Translations under genes and position numbers: made by a program
In this document: positions 7,753-15,984 of the stretch, piece by piece
Position numbering within the stretch: the first letter of the stretch is position 1
How the letters are laid out: every line of letters begins with the position of its first letter
The notes under the pieces: generated by a model
Databases searched by the model: none
Told to the model about the DNA's origin: nothing
Seen by the model: the letters and a program-made list of their open reading frames with translations, nothing else
Assembly: GCA_030447445.1 (NCBI GenBank)
Contig: JAUJOW010000013.1
Location: 15,436-47,679 of the forward strand
Direction: 5' to 3'
DNA from: Acidimicrobiales bacterium
GTDB lineage: Bacteria; Actinomycetota; Acidimicrobiia; Acidimicrobiales; Iamiaceae
DNA length: 32,244 nucleotides

Positions 7753-8643
7753 TCAGTGGCCGTTGCCGTGTGCGTGGCTGTGCGAGTGGCCGGCGCGGTG
7801 CTCCGCCGCGAGCGCCGAATGTCCGACACCCCGCGGTTGACCAGCCCGGCCTTCCAGACCGGGCCATTCCGCACGGTAGGAGCACGTGTCGCAGTTGGTC
7901 CGGTGCACGCCCGCGACGGCCTCATCCCGGCGCTGCCCGATCACGGGTACCAGTGCTGGGTCCGGCCCGAAGTACCCGGCATCGATGACCTCGACACCCG
8001 TCGCCGAGGTGAAGGCTGCGATCTGGCCACGCGCGCGGTCGATGAGCTTGCCCGTCGCCAGGAACCATGCGAAGAGGGCGATACGGCGGTGGCCGAGGCG
8101 GGCCATGCGATCGAGCGCGTCGGGAACCGAGGGCCACGTGACGCCGGTGAAACCCAACTCGACGTCCCGCGCGCCGGACCACTCGGCGAGGAGGCGAGCG
8201 GCCCGGGCCGCCTCCGCGTTCGCGTCCGGGTCGGAGGTGCCCCTCGCGATCACCAGCAACGGCAGACCGGCACCACCCACGGCCGCGACGTTGGCGGCGG
8301 CGATGGCGAGCAGTTCCGGTACCACGCCGAGCGGTGAGCCGAAGAGGAACTCAACCCCGGGATGGCGCTCCCGGCCCTCGAGGACGAGCGCCGGGACATC
8401 GCTCTTGCCGTGCCCCGCGGCGAGCAACATCAGCGGTTGCACGGTTATCCGGCGGCAACCCCGGCCGACGAGCGCGTCGAGAGCGGCGCCCGCCGGGGGG
8501 TCGGCGAGCTCGAGAAAGCCCAACGCCACCTCGAGGTCGGGTCGTCCGGCGGCCACGGCGTCACCGAGCGCTTTGGCCTCAGCGACTCCGGCGGCACAGC
8601 TCGAGCCGTGAGCGACGAGCACGAGACCGTCGTTGGTCAGCAT
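7753..8643 (-). CDS. cbiX: Sirohydrochlorin cobaltochelatase CbiX, two-domain, His-tailed
   Basis: Inserts Co2+ into sirohydrochlorin without ATP at the start of the early-cobalt pathway. The protein is 296 aa with two tandem chelatase repeats: LVLVAHGSS at the start with LMLLAAGHGKSD following, and LLVIARGTSDPDANAE in the second half, matching long CbiX. Near the C-terminus a CDTC pair (C-x2-C) recalls the Fe-S motif of long CbiX proteins, and the last 15 residues hold six histidines, a likely cobalt-binding tail. The ATG at 8643 is selected because homology begins there (MLTNDGLVLVAHGSS); it overlaps the cobH stop by 7 nt. Its presence alongside CobN in one locus is notable. Confidence 0.93.
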   Translation of the reverse strand: MLTNDGLVLVAHGSSCAAGVAEAKALGDAVAAGRPDLEVALGFLELADPPAGAALDALVGRGCRRITVQPLMLLAAGHGKSDVPALVLEGRERHPGVEFLFGSPLGVVPELLAIAAANVAAVGGAGLPLLVIARGTSDPDANAEAARAARLLAEWSGARDVELGFTGVTWPSVPDALDRMARLGHRRIALFAWFLATGKLIDRARGQIAAFTSATGVEVIDAGYFGPDPALVPVIGQRRDEAVAGVHRTNCDTCSYRAEWPGLEGRAGQPRGVGHSALAAEHRAGHSHSHAHGNGH

Positions 8644-9239
8644 CGGTCTTCCCCTTGGCACAGTCGGTGCAGGGCGTTGAGCGCGGCAGCGGCAACCGCG
8701 CTGCCGCCGCGTTCGCCCACGTTGGTGATGGCGCGCGCCGCGAGGGGTCCGGCCCACAGCAGCGCCTTGGAGTCCGCCGCTCCGACGAAGCCGACGGGGA
8801 GTCCGATGACCGCGGCCGGGTCGACCTCGCCGCGGTCATGGAGTGCGAGGAGCTGGGCCAAGGCGGTTGGCGCGTTGCCGATCGCCCAGAGCGCCCCCTC
8901 TGGATGGCGGCGTGCAGCGAGGATGACGGCCGCAGCTGAACGAGTCGATCCCGCGGGAGCCTCCGGGACCTCGGAGAGCAGGCAGGTTGTGGAGACTTGG
9001 GGCGCGCCGGCAGCGACCATCGCGGCGTCGACGATGACCGGTGCTCCCTGCGACAGAGCGTTGGTTGCCCGCGTGACCGCTTCGGGCCCGATGCGAGCCG
9101 AGGTGGCGAAGTCGAGGTCGGCGGTGGCGTGGATCATCCGCGCCACGACCTCACGTTGACCGGCGGGCCATGCCGACAGGTCGACGCGCTCGGCGAGGAC
9201 CCGGTAGCTCTCGGCCTCGAGGGGGTGGGTGGCGGTCAC
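8637..9239 (-). CDS. cobH: Precorrin-8X methylmutase (CobH/CbiC)
   Basis: Moves the C11 methyl group to C12, giving hydrogenobyrinic acid or its cobalt form. The 200-aa length is typical. The N-terminal block HPLEAESYRVLAERVDL precedes the catalytic histidine in ARMIHATADLDF. Substrate-contact segments GAPVIVDAAMVAAG and AVIGLPVGFVGAADSK follow. It starts at GTG 9239, which overlaps the stop of cbiGH in a GTGA sequence. Confidence 0.93.
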   Translation of the reverse strand: MTATHPLEAESYRVLAERVDLSAWPAGQREVVARMIHATADLDFATSARIGPEAVTRATNALSQGAPVIVDAAMVAAGAPQVSTTCLLSEVPEAPAGSTRSAAAVILAARRHPEGALWAIGNAPTALAQLLALHDRGEVDPAAVIGLPVGFVGAADSKALLWAGPLAARAITNVGERGGSAVAAAALNALHRLCQGEDRC

Positions 9240-10894
9240 GTCTGGTACCCCCTTGGAGTCACCATGTGGCCGTCGACCACGGTGGTGGTCGAGCTGCCGA
9301 CGATGACGATCGACCGCATGCCGACCACGTTCGGGTCGAGGTCGGCAAGGGTCGTGTGGACGATGTGCTGATCGGTCCTCGTGGCGTCGGTGACGATCCC
9401 GACCGGCGTCGACGCAGCGCGTGCCTCGCGCAGGATCGACCGTGCCGCCTCGAGCTGCCAGGTGCGCCGTGCCGAGCGCGGGTTGTACAGCGCGACCGCG
9501 AGGTCGCCCTCCGCGACCGCTCGCAGGCGGTGCTCGATGACCGCCCACGGCGTGAGGAGATCGGACAGGCTGACGGAGGCATGGTCGTGGCCCAGTGGCG
9601 CCCCGAGCAGGGCAGCGGCCGCGGAGCCGGCGGTGATCCCCGGCACCACCTCGATCGGTGGCGAGCCGAGCCTCGGTGCGAGCTCGTGGATGAGCGTCGC
9701 CATGGCGAACACGCCGGGGTCGCCGGAGCACACCAGCGCGACACGCGCGCCGTCTGCGGCACGCCGCAGCGCGTCTCGACAACGGTCGGTCTCCGCGCCG
9801 ATGGGACTGGGGACGACGGTCTGCCCGGGCCCGATGAGGTCGGCGCAATGCTCGAGGTAGAAGTCGTAGCCGATGACGACGTCCGCGGTTCGGACCGCGA
9901 CCGCCGCGGCAGGCGTGCGGTGGCGGGCGTCACCGGGACCCAGGCCGACGACCGCGACGGAGCCGGGGGGTGTGGCCCTCCGTGCGATGGCGATCGTCGC
10001 GGTAGTTGCCTTGTGCTTTGGAACGACCAGCTCGGCGTCCGGACCCGCGGCGAGCAGCGCCGCGGCTTCGGCGACGCTGCCTGTCCCCACTTCGGTGGCG
10101 ACCACCGCGCTCGGGTTCGGGACGTCGACCTTCGCCAGCGCGTCAGCGTCGAAGGACCGCACGGGTTCGCCGAGCGCGGCGATGACGGGGTCGGCGGCGC
10201 GGCGGTCAATCGTGGCGACCAGCCCGATGGCGTCACGCGTAAGGCCGAACTCGAGCAGGACCTCATCGAGAAGCAGCGCGGCGGCGTCGGCTGGCGCACC
10301 CGTCGATGCACCTACTCCCACCACCAGCGACGGCGGATGGAGCGCGACGAGACCGGTCTCAGGCTCGACGGTCGTGTCGGTGACCAGCACTCGGCTCGGG
10401 CCGGGACCCGATGGGAACGGAACCGGCCAGTCGAGGGTCTGGTCGACGATGGGGGCGGTGCCGTCGAGCCATTGACGGGTCACACCGGCGATGTCGCCCC
10501 GCGAGATGAAGCCGGGCAGTGCGTCGAGCGCGACGGTTCCCACCGCGTCGCTGGCGGTCGTGATCACCGGTGTGCCGCCCACGAGAACTGCGACATCGCG
10601 TGCCAGATCGTTCGCGCCGCCGGCATGCCCACCGCACACAGCCACGGCGAAGCGGCCGGCTTCGTCGACGCACACGACGGCCGGATCGGTCTGCTTGTCG
10701 GCGAGCAGCGGAGCGATGATGCGAACGGCGACGCCAGTGGCGCAGCACAGCACGAAGCCGTCGACGTCGGCCCATCGCTTTCGCACCACGTCGGCCATGT
10801 CGCCGTGGACCGTCTCGTAGGGCAGCCGGCCGGCGAGCCGTCGCCCTGCTGCGGTGATCGACACGGTGAGCACCGTGCTCGTGCTTGTGGTCAC
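9236..10894 (-). CDS. cbiGH: CbiG-CbiH/CobJ fusion: precorrin-5A hydrolase and C17-methyltransferase
   Basis: A 552-aa bifunctional enzyme. Residues 1 to about 310 are CbiG, which opens the delta-lactone of (cobalt-)precorrin-5A: VDGFVLCCATGVAVR, the signature CGGHAGGANDLARDV, VVGVGASTGAPAD and the C-terminal PKHKATT segment. Residues ~315-552 are the CobJ/CbiH methyltransferase that contracts the ring while methylating C17: VAVVGLGPGDARHRTP, ALVCSGDPGVFAMA, VVPGITAGSAAAALLGAPLG and LYNPRS. The GTG at 10894 overlaps the cobL stop by 4 nt and is preferred to an in-frame ATG at 10906. CbiG belongs to the anaerobic route, yet CobF of the aerobic route is encoded nearby. Confidence 0.92.
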   Translation of the reverse strand: MTTSTSTVLTVSITAAGRRLAGRLPYETVHGDMADVVRKRWADVDGFVLCCATGVAVRIIAPLLADKQTDPAVVCVDEAGRFAVAVCGGHAGGANDLARDVAVLVGGTPVITTASDAVGTVALDALPGFISRGDIAGVTRQWLDGTAPIVDQTLDWPVPFPSGPGPSRVLVTDTTVEPETGLVALHPPSLVVGVGASTGAPADAAALLLDEVLLEFGLTRDAIGLVATIDRRAADPVIAALGEPVRSFDADALAKVDVPNPSAVVATEVGTGSVAEAAALLAAGPDAELVVPKHKATTATIAIARRATPPGSVAVVGLGPGDARHRTPAAAVAVRTADVVIGYDFYLEHCADLIGPGQTVVPSPIGAETDRCRDALRRAADGARVALVCSGDPGVFAMATLIHELAPRLGSPPIEVVPGITAGSAAAALLGAPLGHDHASVSLSDLLTPWAVIEHRLRAVAEGDLAVALYNPRSARRTWQLEAARSILREARAASTPVGIVTDATRTDQHIVHTTLADLDPNVVGMRSIVIVGSSTTTVVDGHMVTPRGYQT

Positions 10895-12093
10895 GGCGCT
10901 CCCCACGCGATGAACACCGGGTTCTCGGCCGCGAGCCGCAGCCCGTTGTCAGGACCGATCGGGACGGCGCGGCTCACCGAGACCTGGACGAGCGAACCGA
11001 GCCGTTCGGCGGCGGCGACGGCCGACGAAAGGACCGCGTAGGTCGCGACGACCGTGCCGCCGGGCCGGAGCCTCGTGAGTACCGCGTCGAGCACGTCGAT
11101 GCCGCCGCCCCCCACGAACACCCGATCGGGCTCGGGCATGCCGTCGAATGCGAGCGGCGCCAGACCCTCGACGACCGCGACCGCCGTGCCGCGTGCGTTG
11201 GCTCGGATGGCGGCGCACGCTTCCGCGTCGCGCTCGATGGCGAAGACCCGAAGCCCGGGGACCAGACGCGCGACCTCGACCGCGACGCTGCCGCTGCCGG
11301 CGCCGACATCCCACAGGACGCCCATTGGTGGAAGGTCGAGTTTGCCGAGGGCCACCGCCCGCACCTCGGCCTTGGTGATGAGACCGGCTCGATGCTCGAA
11401 GGTGGCTTCGTCGACGCCCCACGCCAGCCGGGCGTCGGCAGCAAGCTGTGAGCCGCAAGCGACGAGCACGACGACCGACAGCGGATCGAAGGTCCCCGAG
11501 GCGAGGCCGTCGAGATCCGTGTGAACCACCGACTCTTCGGCCTCACCGAGATGGCTGCACACCCACACGTCTCGATGCGAGCAGCCAGCGTCGATCGCGG
11601 CCGTCCCGAGGGCCTGCGGTGGTGATTCCGGCGACACCAGCACGGCGACCTTCGGGGCGGCGATGACTGCCTCGATCGCGGCGGTGAGTGGGCGGCCGTG
11701 GCAGCTCACGACCACGGCGTCGTCCCACGGCACGCCAACACGGGCGAAGGCGAGCGACACCGACGACGGCGCCGGGTGCACGTCGAGTGCGTGACGGCCG
11801 AGGCGGGCGGCGAGCGCGCGCACGATGCCGAAGAACCCGGGATCGCCGGAGGCGAGGACACACACGCGGTCGCCCGCGGCGGCGCGGCTCGCGCACAGCT
11901 CGATCAGCTCGTCGATCCGGCCCCACAGCTCGATGGGCTCGCCGCTGAGGGCGGCTGTGGCCAGGTCTGCATGTTGGCGAGCGGCGCCGACGAGCAGGTC
12001 GGCCTCCCGGAGTGCCCGCTCGGCGCCGGGGCCGTACCACGCGCCGCCGTGGAGGCCGACGACCGCGACCGATGGCGGAGCTGGCGCGTTCAC
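10891..12093 (-). CDS. cobL: Precorrin-6Y C5,15-methyltransferase, decarboxylating (CobL = CbiE-CbiT)
   Basis: Methylates C5 and C15 and removes the C12 acetate carboxyl. The N-terminal CbiE-type domain starts VAVVGLHGGAWYGPGAER and contains VCVLASGDPGFFGI. The C-terminal CbiT-type domain has a class-I SAM-binding motif, LWDVGAGSGSVAVEVARLV, and the later segment PDRVFVGGGG. At 400 aa it is the full two-domain CobL. The GTG at 12093 is taken because it overlaps the cobM stop (GTGA) and homology begins 10 residues in; the frame open to 12315 is Arg-rich shadow sequence. Confidence 0.93.
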   Translation of the reverse strand: MNAPAPPSVAVVGLHGGAWYGPGAERALREADLLVGAARQHADLATAALSGEPIELWGRIDELIELCASRAAAGDRVCVLASGDPGFFGIVRALAARLGRHALDVHPAPSSVSLAFARVGVPWDDAVVVSCHGRPLTAAIEAVIAAPKVAVLVSPESPPQALGTAAIDAGCSHRDVWVCSHLGEAEESVVHTDLDGLASGTFDPLSVVVLVACGSQLAADARLAWGVDEATFEHRAGLITKAEVRAVALGKLDLPPMGVLWDVGAGSGSVAVEVARLVPGLRVFAIERDAEACAAIRANARGTAVAVVEGLAPLAFDGMPEPDRVFVGGGGIDVLDAVLTRLRPGGTVVATYAVLSSAVAAAERLGSLVQVSVSRAVPIGPDNGLRLAAENPVFIAWGAP

Positions 12094-12893
12094 CGGTCGC
12101 GCCCGCGGCTCGGACGTCCCGCGGTGGAGCCGGCGCGACTCGGCAGCCGGAACGACGTCGCGTGCGTCGGCGAGTAGAGGTGGCTGCGGGCCGCCACCGG
12201 ATCGTCGCTGAGCGCGCTCCCGACGAGCACCAACACGGTCCGCGTCGCACCGGTCGCCCGGAGGACGTCGGCGAGCTCGCCGACCGTTGTCCTGGCGATG
12301 GACTCGTCGGGCCACGTGACCCTGACGACCACAGCGGCGGGTGTGTCGGGCGGGTATCCGGTGAGGAGCTCGGCCTGCAGCTCCTCGGGTCGAGCCCCGG
12401 AGAGGAACACGGCCATCGTGACGCCTGCGGGCGCGAATGCGGCGACGCCCTCGCCGGGGCGCATGGACGCGGCAGTGCGCCCGCCCAACCGGGTGAAGAT
12501 GACCGATTGTGAGACGGTCGGGACGGTGAGCTCGCGTTGCAAGGCGGCGGCTGCCGCGGCCACCGACGTGACGCCGGGCACGACCTCAACGGCTCTGCCG
12601 TTGGCCCGGCACCAGTCGAGCTGCTCGGCGATGGCTCCGTAGACGCTGGGGTCGCCCGAATGCAGGCGGACGATGTCGACGTCATCGTCGGACGCGGCGA
12701 ACACCGAGATCACGTCCTCGAGCGTCATGACCGCGGAGTCGTGCAGCACCACGTCGTCGCGGCAGTGCTCAAGCACGGCTGCAGGCACGAGGGACGAGGC
12801 CCACACGACGATGTCGGCGTCACGCAAGCGTTGCGCTCCTCGCAGCGTCAGGAGATCGGGTGCGCCAGGACCGGCGCCGACGAAGGAGATCAT
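12090..12893 (-). CDS. cobM: Precorrin-4 C11-methyltransferase (CobM/CbiF)
   Basis: SAM-dependent tetrapyrrole methylase adding the C11 methyl. The N-terminus MISFVGAGPGAPDLLTLRG is the classic GxGxGxxxLLTxxG loop. The next markers are VRLHSGDPSVYGAIAEQ and VVPGVTSVAAAAAALQRELT. TRLGGRT and the MAVFLSG segment are typical of CbiF. It is 267 aa, ending in a short polar, Arg-rich tail from about residue 240 that looks non-conserved. The ATG forms an ATGA overlap with the upstream cobI gene. Confidence 0.94.
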   Translation of the reverse strand: MISFVGAGPGAPDLLTLRGAQRLRDADIVVWASSLVPAAVLEHCRDDVVLHDSAVMTLEDVISVFAASDDDVDIVRLHSGDPSVYGAIAEQLDWCRANGRAVEVVPGVTSVAAAAAALQRELTVPTVSQSVIFTRLGGRTAASMRPGEGVAAFAPAGVTMAVFLSGARPEELQAELLTGYPPDTPAAVVVRVTWPDESIARTTVGELADVLRATGATRTVLVLVGSALSDDPVAARSHLYSPTHATSFRLPSRAGSTAGRPSRGRDR

Positions 12894-13780
12894 GCGCCCG
12901 TCCGCGCTGGCACGATGACGGTGGACAGGTAGCCAGCGGGCCGATCGGCGACCTCGGCGAGGGGGGCGATCCGCTCGCCCGGCAGTCCGAGCAGCTCACC
13001 GAGCACCGATCCTGAGAGACGCCCTGCGTCGCGGAGCCGGTCGGCGACGGCCGCGACCTGTCGGCCGCTCTTGTAGATCACGACTGTGCACGATTCGTCG
13101 GCCAGGGCCGCTGCGAGGGCGCCGCCGGGAGCGCTGACCATCGCGGCGTTGGCGGGTAGCACGAGGAACGACTGCTGCTCGTCAGCCAACACGGTGCCCG
13201 ATCGCGCCGCCAGGTCCTGAAACGCCATGACGCCCGGGAGTGTGACGATCGGTGTGCCTGGGCGCGTCGTCGCGATGCGCGACGCGATCGAGGAGAAGGT
13301 GGAGTACAGGTTCGGGTCGCCCAGGGTCACGAACGCCACCTCTTCCCCGGCGTCGAGCAGCGAGCCGACCCGGTCGGCGGCGGCCGCGAGCGCGGCGGCG
13401 CGATCGTCGGGATCGGGCGCCATGACGAACACGAGCCGCTCGACGGCGACGTCGGGCGCGGCATCGCGGACGATCGCCTCGGCCCGGCCCGTCGCGGCGA
13501 GATCGGTGGAGGGCGCGAGCACGACGGTGGCGCGCCGCAAGGCGCGAAGGGCGCGCACGGTGAGCAGGTCGGGCGACCCGGGGCCGACACCGACTCCGAC
13601 AAGCCTGCCCGGCACCGGATCGTCGCTCCTAACCGCGGGGGCGGCGCCGGCATCCTCGGCGTCGAGCAGTTGCTCGACGGCCGTACGCAGGAGATCGGCT
13701 TCGGACCGGTGTGTCCGGTCGGCGAGGACGCTGAGGCGCCGCTTGAGCGACTCCGGGAGGTAGACCGAGGTCTTCCGCAC
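12890..13780 (-). CDS. cobI: Ribbon-helix-helix domain fused to precorrin-2 C20-methyltransferase (CobI/CbiL)
   Basis: First gene of the corrin-ring operon. Residues ~58-296 form a CobI/CbiL methylase: RLVGVGVGPGSPDLLTVRAL, VAFVTLGDPNLYSTFSSI, VTLPGVMAFQDLAARSG and SCTVVIYKSGR. Residues 1-41 are unusual: RKTSVYLPESLKRRLSVLA followed by THRSEADLLRTAVEQLLD is a CopG/Arc-type ribbon-helix-helix, with the short beta strand TSVYLP that would contact DNA, then a linker with GAAPAVRS. CobI/CbiL is usually about 230-240 aa; this is 296 because of the added domain. The GTG at 13780 lies exactly 7 nt after a TACCCT -10 box, so the transcript is probably leaderless. The fusion suggests the enzyme represses or senses at its own promoter (inference). 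A wrong upstream start is unlikely, since the RHH region is in frame and well formed. Confidence 0.9.
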   Translation of the reverse strand: MRKTSVYLPESLKRRLSVLADRTHRSEADLLRTAVEQLLDAEDAGAAPAVRSDDPVPGRLVGVGVGPGSPDLLTVRALRALRRATVVLAPSTDLAATGRAEAIVRDAAPDVAVERLVFVMAPDPDDRAAALAAAADRVGSLLDAGEEVAFVTLGDPNLYSTFSSIASRIATTRPGTPIVTLPGVMAFQDLAARSGTVLADEQQSFLVLPANAAMVSAPGGALAAALADESCTVVIYKSGRQVAAVADRLRDAGRLSGSVLGELLGLPGERIAPLAEVADRPAGYLSTVIVPARTGA

Positions 13781-13782
13781 GG

Positions 13783-13832
13783 ACGTAGGGTAGTACGTAG
13801 GGCATCGGACGAACTCGACGATCAGCCTACGT
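13783..13832. promoter_or_regulatory. Candidate operator: ACGTAGGG repeats between cobI and cobF
   Basis: In the 65-bp divergent gap ACGTAGGG occurs twice in direct orientation, at 13783-13790 and 13795-13802 (12-bp period), with an inverted 7-bp copy CCTACGT at 13826-13832. The direct pair brackets the predicted cobI -10 box, and the inverted copy abuts the cobF ribosome-binding site. Short spaced repeats are the usual target of ribbon-helix-helix dimers, and the adjacent cobI product carries such a domain. Autoregulation of both directions is inferred, not shown. Confidence 0.55.
13787..13792 (-). promoter_or_regulatory. Candidate -10 box of the cobI operon
   Basis: The minus strand reads TACCCT (TANNNT). 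A start 7 nt after its last base is exactly the G of the GTG at 13780. It lies inside the ACGTAGGG repeat pair, so a bound repressor would block polymerase. No strong -35 is visible. Confidence 0.45.
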
Positions 13833-13845
13833 GGGGAGGATCAAT

Positions 13846-14613
13846 GTGACCCGCAGGATCCTGGTCATCGGCATCGGTGCCGGCGATCCCGAGCACCTCA
13901 CCGTTGCCGCCGTCCGCGCCTTGAACGAGACCGACGTCGTCTTCCTCGTCACCAAGACCGAGGCCACCGAGGAGATGCGCGCGTTCCGGCTCGAGCTGTG
14001 TCGACGCTTCATCGAGCCCGGTCGCACCTACCGCGTCGCCGAGGTAGCCGACCCCGAACGCGATCGCACCGCGCCGGCCTACGCCCAGTCCGTGGAGGAC
14101 TGGCGGGGGGAGCGCATCGCCCGCTACGAGGAGCTGATCGCCGGGCTCGACGAGCACGAGACGGGTTCGTTTCTCGTCTGGGGCGATCCTTCGCTCTATG
14201 ACGGGACGATCCTCGTGCTCGATGCCGTCCTGGATCGTGGTCTGGTCGCCTTCGAGTCCGAGGTCATTCCCGGCGTCAGCAGCGTGTCGGCCCTCGCGGC
14301 GCGCCACCGCGTCCCGCTCAACCACGCCGGCGAGGCCATCCACATCACGCCCGGACGGCGCCTGGCAAGCGCCGGGCTGCCCGCCGGTGTCGAGAACGTC
14401 GTGGTCATGCTGGACTCGCGTCAGGCCTGGCGCGACCTCGACGACGACGTCGACATCTACTGGGGCGCGTTCCTCGGCACACCCGACGAGATTCTCGTTT
14501 CCGGCCGGCTGGCTGAGGTACGGGCAACCATCGAACAGCATCGCGACCAAGCCCGGGCGCGCAAGGGCTGGATGTTCGACACCTACCTGCTCCGGCGGCG
14601 GAGGATGCCGTGA
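13846..14613 (+). CDS. cobF: Precorrin-6A synthase, deacetylating (CobF)
   Basis: Aerobic-pathway enzyme that removes the extruded acetyl group of precorrin-5 and methylates C1. Its 255-aa length fits CobF. The methylase loop is LVIGIGAGDPEHLTVAAV, followed by SFLVWGDPSLYDGT, VIPGVSSVSALAARHRVPL and AIHITPGRRL, and it ends with the CobF-like KGWMFDTYLL. The GTG at 13846 is chosen because a strong GGGGAGGA site lies at 13833-13840, 5 nt upstream; an ATG at 13844 is followed at once by a stop. It is divergent from cobI across the repeat-bearing gap and overlaps cobK by 4 nt. Its coexistence with CbiG makes the C1 step of this pathway ambiguous. Confidence 0.92.
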   Translation: MTRRILVIGIGAGDPEHLTVAAVRALNETDVVFLVTKTEATEEMRAFRLELCRRFIEPGRTYRVAEVADPERDRTAPAYAQSVEDWRGERIARYEELIAGLDEHETGSFLVWGDPSLYDGTILVLDAVLDRGLVAFESEVIPGVSSVSALAARHRVPLNHAGEAIHITPGRRLASAGLPAGVENVVVMLDSRQAWRDLDDDVDIYWGAFLGTPDEILVSGRLAEVRATIEQHRDQARARKGWMFDTYLLRRRRMP

Positions 14614-15344
14614 ACGTGTTGGTGCTGGGTGGCACGACCGAAGCCCGCCGGCTGGCCGAGCTGCTCGCGGCCACGGCTGAGGCGCGCGTGGTGGTCTCGC
14701 TTGCCGGGCACACCACCGACCCGACGCCGTTCCCGTGCCCGGTGCGCATCGGTGGCTTCGGCGGGACCGACGGTCTTGCTTCGCACCTCCGCTTCGCATC
14801 CGTGGACTTGCTCGTGGATGCGACGCACCCCTTTTCCGCCACGATGCCGGCCAACGCCACCCGCGCCGCAGGCCTCGTGGGCATCCCCTACCTCCGGTTG
14901 GTGCGGCCCCCGTGGGAACGCCGGCCGGGCGACAGGTGGATCGACGCCGAAGATCTGCCCGACGCGCGACGACGACTGATCGAACACCGCGCCCGTAGGG
15001 TGCTGCTCACGACGGGACGACGCGATCTCGCACCGTTCGCGTCGTTGCCCGGCATCCATTTCGTTGTGCGGTCGGTCGAACAGCCCGACCCGATGCCGTT
15101 GGTCGACGCGACCGTGATCCGCGGGCGCGGCCCGTTCGACGTCGCCGAGGAAGCGAAGCTGTTGCACGCGTACGACATCGACACGGTCGTCACCAAGAAC
15201 GCCGGTGGACCGGACGCGAAGCTCGTCGCCGCTCGGCGAGCTGGCATCCGGGTCGTGATGGTCCGCCGGCCCGCGATCCCTTCGTCCGCTCGAGCGTCGA
15301 CGGCGGCCGAGGCGCTCGGCTGGCTGAACAACAACCGACGATGA
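14610..15344 (+). CDS. cobK: Precorrin-6A reductase (CobK/CbiJ)
   Basis: NADPH-dependent reductase acting on the CobF product. The 244-aa protein begins VLVLGGTTEARRLAELLA, the CobK nucleotide-binding start, and has VDLLVDATHPFSATM, YLRLVRPPWER, VLLTTGRRDLAPF, VIRGRGPFDVAEE and the C-terminal substrate segment VVTKNAGGPDAKLVAAR. All are family signatures. The GTG start overlaps the cobF stop (GTGA). It ends 6 bp from the convergent cobO stop with no obvious terminator hairpin. Confidence 0.94.
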   Translation: MNVLVLGGTTEARRLAELLAATAEARVVVSLAGHTTDPTPFPCPVRIGGFGGTDGLASHLRFASVDLLVDATHPFSATMPANATRAAGLVGIPYLRLVRPPWERRPGDRWIDAEDLPDARRRLIEHRARRVLLTTGRRDLAPFASLPGIHFVVRSVEQPDPMPLVDATVIRGRGPFDVAEEAKLLHAYDIDTVVTKNAGGPDAKLVAARRAGIRVVMVRRPAIPSSARASTAAEALGWLNNNRR

Positions 15345-15350
15345 GGGGGC

Positions 15351-15929
15351 TCAGTAGTCGATGCCTTTCTTGGCGCGTATGCCGGCTTTGTAGGCGTGCT
15401 TGACCTCGGCGATCTCCGACACGGTGTCGGCGATCTCGACGAGCGCGGCGGGTGCCCTTCGACCAGTGCAGATCACGTTGACGTGGCCCGGGCGGTTGCG
15501 GATGGTCTCGACGGCATCATCGAGATCGATCCAGGCCCAGTTGAGTGGATACGTCACCTCGTCGAGCACGACGAGCTGGTGTCCACCGGCGCGGATGAGG
15601 TCTTTCGCGTGTTGCCACGCGCCGACGGCGACTGCTTGGTCCTGGGTGAGATCGGTCGAGTCCCACGTGAACCCCTCACCCATGGCCCACCAGTCGACGC
15701 CAAGCTGTTTGCCGACCTTCTCCTCGCCGGTCTTCCATGCGCCGGACTTCAGGAACTGCACGACCCCGACCGCCCAGCCCCGCGCCACCGCGCGGATGAC
15801 GACGCCCATTGCCGCCGAGGTCTTGCCCTTGCCGGGACCGGTGTTGACGAGAACGAGCGACGGAGCGCGGCGCAGGTCGTCCGGTCGGGGGTCGTCAGTG
15901 GGGATGTCGGTGGCGTCGCGCTCGGGCAT
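15351..15929 (-). CDS. cobO: Cob(I)yrinic acid a,c-diamide adenosyltransferase (CobO/BtuR)
   Basis: Transfers the 5'-deoxyadenosyl group of ATP to the reduced Co(I) corrinoid. The 192-aa length is typical. The modified P-loop is NTGPGKGKTSAAMG, followed by GVVQFLKSGAWKTGE, then VVLDEVTYPLNWAW and VICTGRRAPAALVEIADTVS. The ATG at 15929 has a GAGGAGA site at 15934-15940. It is the last gene of the riboswitch-led operon, 55 bp after the HAD-cobT stop; a small CTGTGC/GCACAG hairpin occupies that gap. The required Co(I) could be supplied by the FhuF-like protein of the same operon. Confidence 0.95.
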   Translation of the reverse strand: MPERDATDIPTDDPRPDDLRRAPSLVLVNTGPGKGKTSAAMGVVIRAVARGWAVGVVQFLKSGAWKTGEEKVGKQLGVDWWAMGEGFTWDSTDLTQDQAVAVGAWQHAKDLIRAGGHQLVVLDEVTYPLNWAWIDLDDAVETIRNRPGHVNVICTGRRAPAALVEIADTVSEIAEVKHAYKAGIRAKKGIDY

Positions 15930-15984
15930 CAGGTCTCCTCAGGGCTGGTAGCTGTGCGGCACAGGTCACATGTCGTCGAGTCGG

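Noticed and set aside
9170..11041. 623-codon plus-strand frame opposite cbiGH
   Set aside because: It is antisense to a gene with complete CbiG and CbiH signatures and has no recognisable domain of its own.
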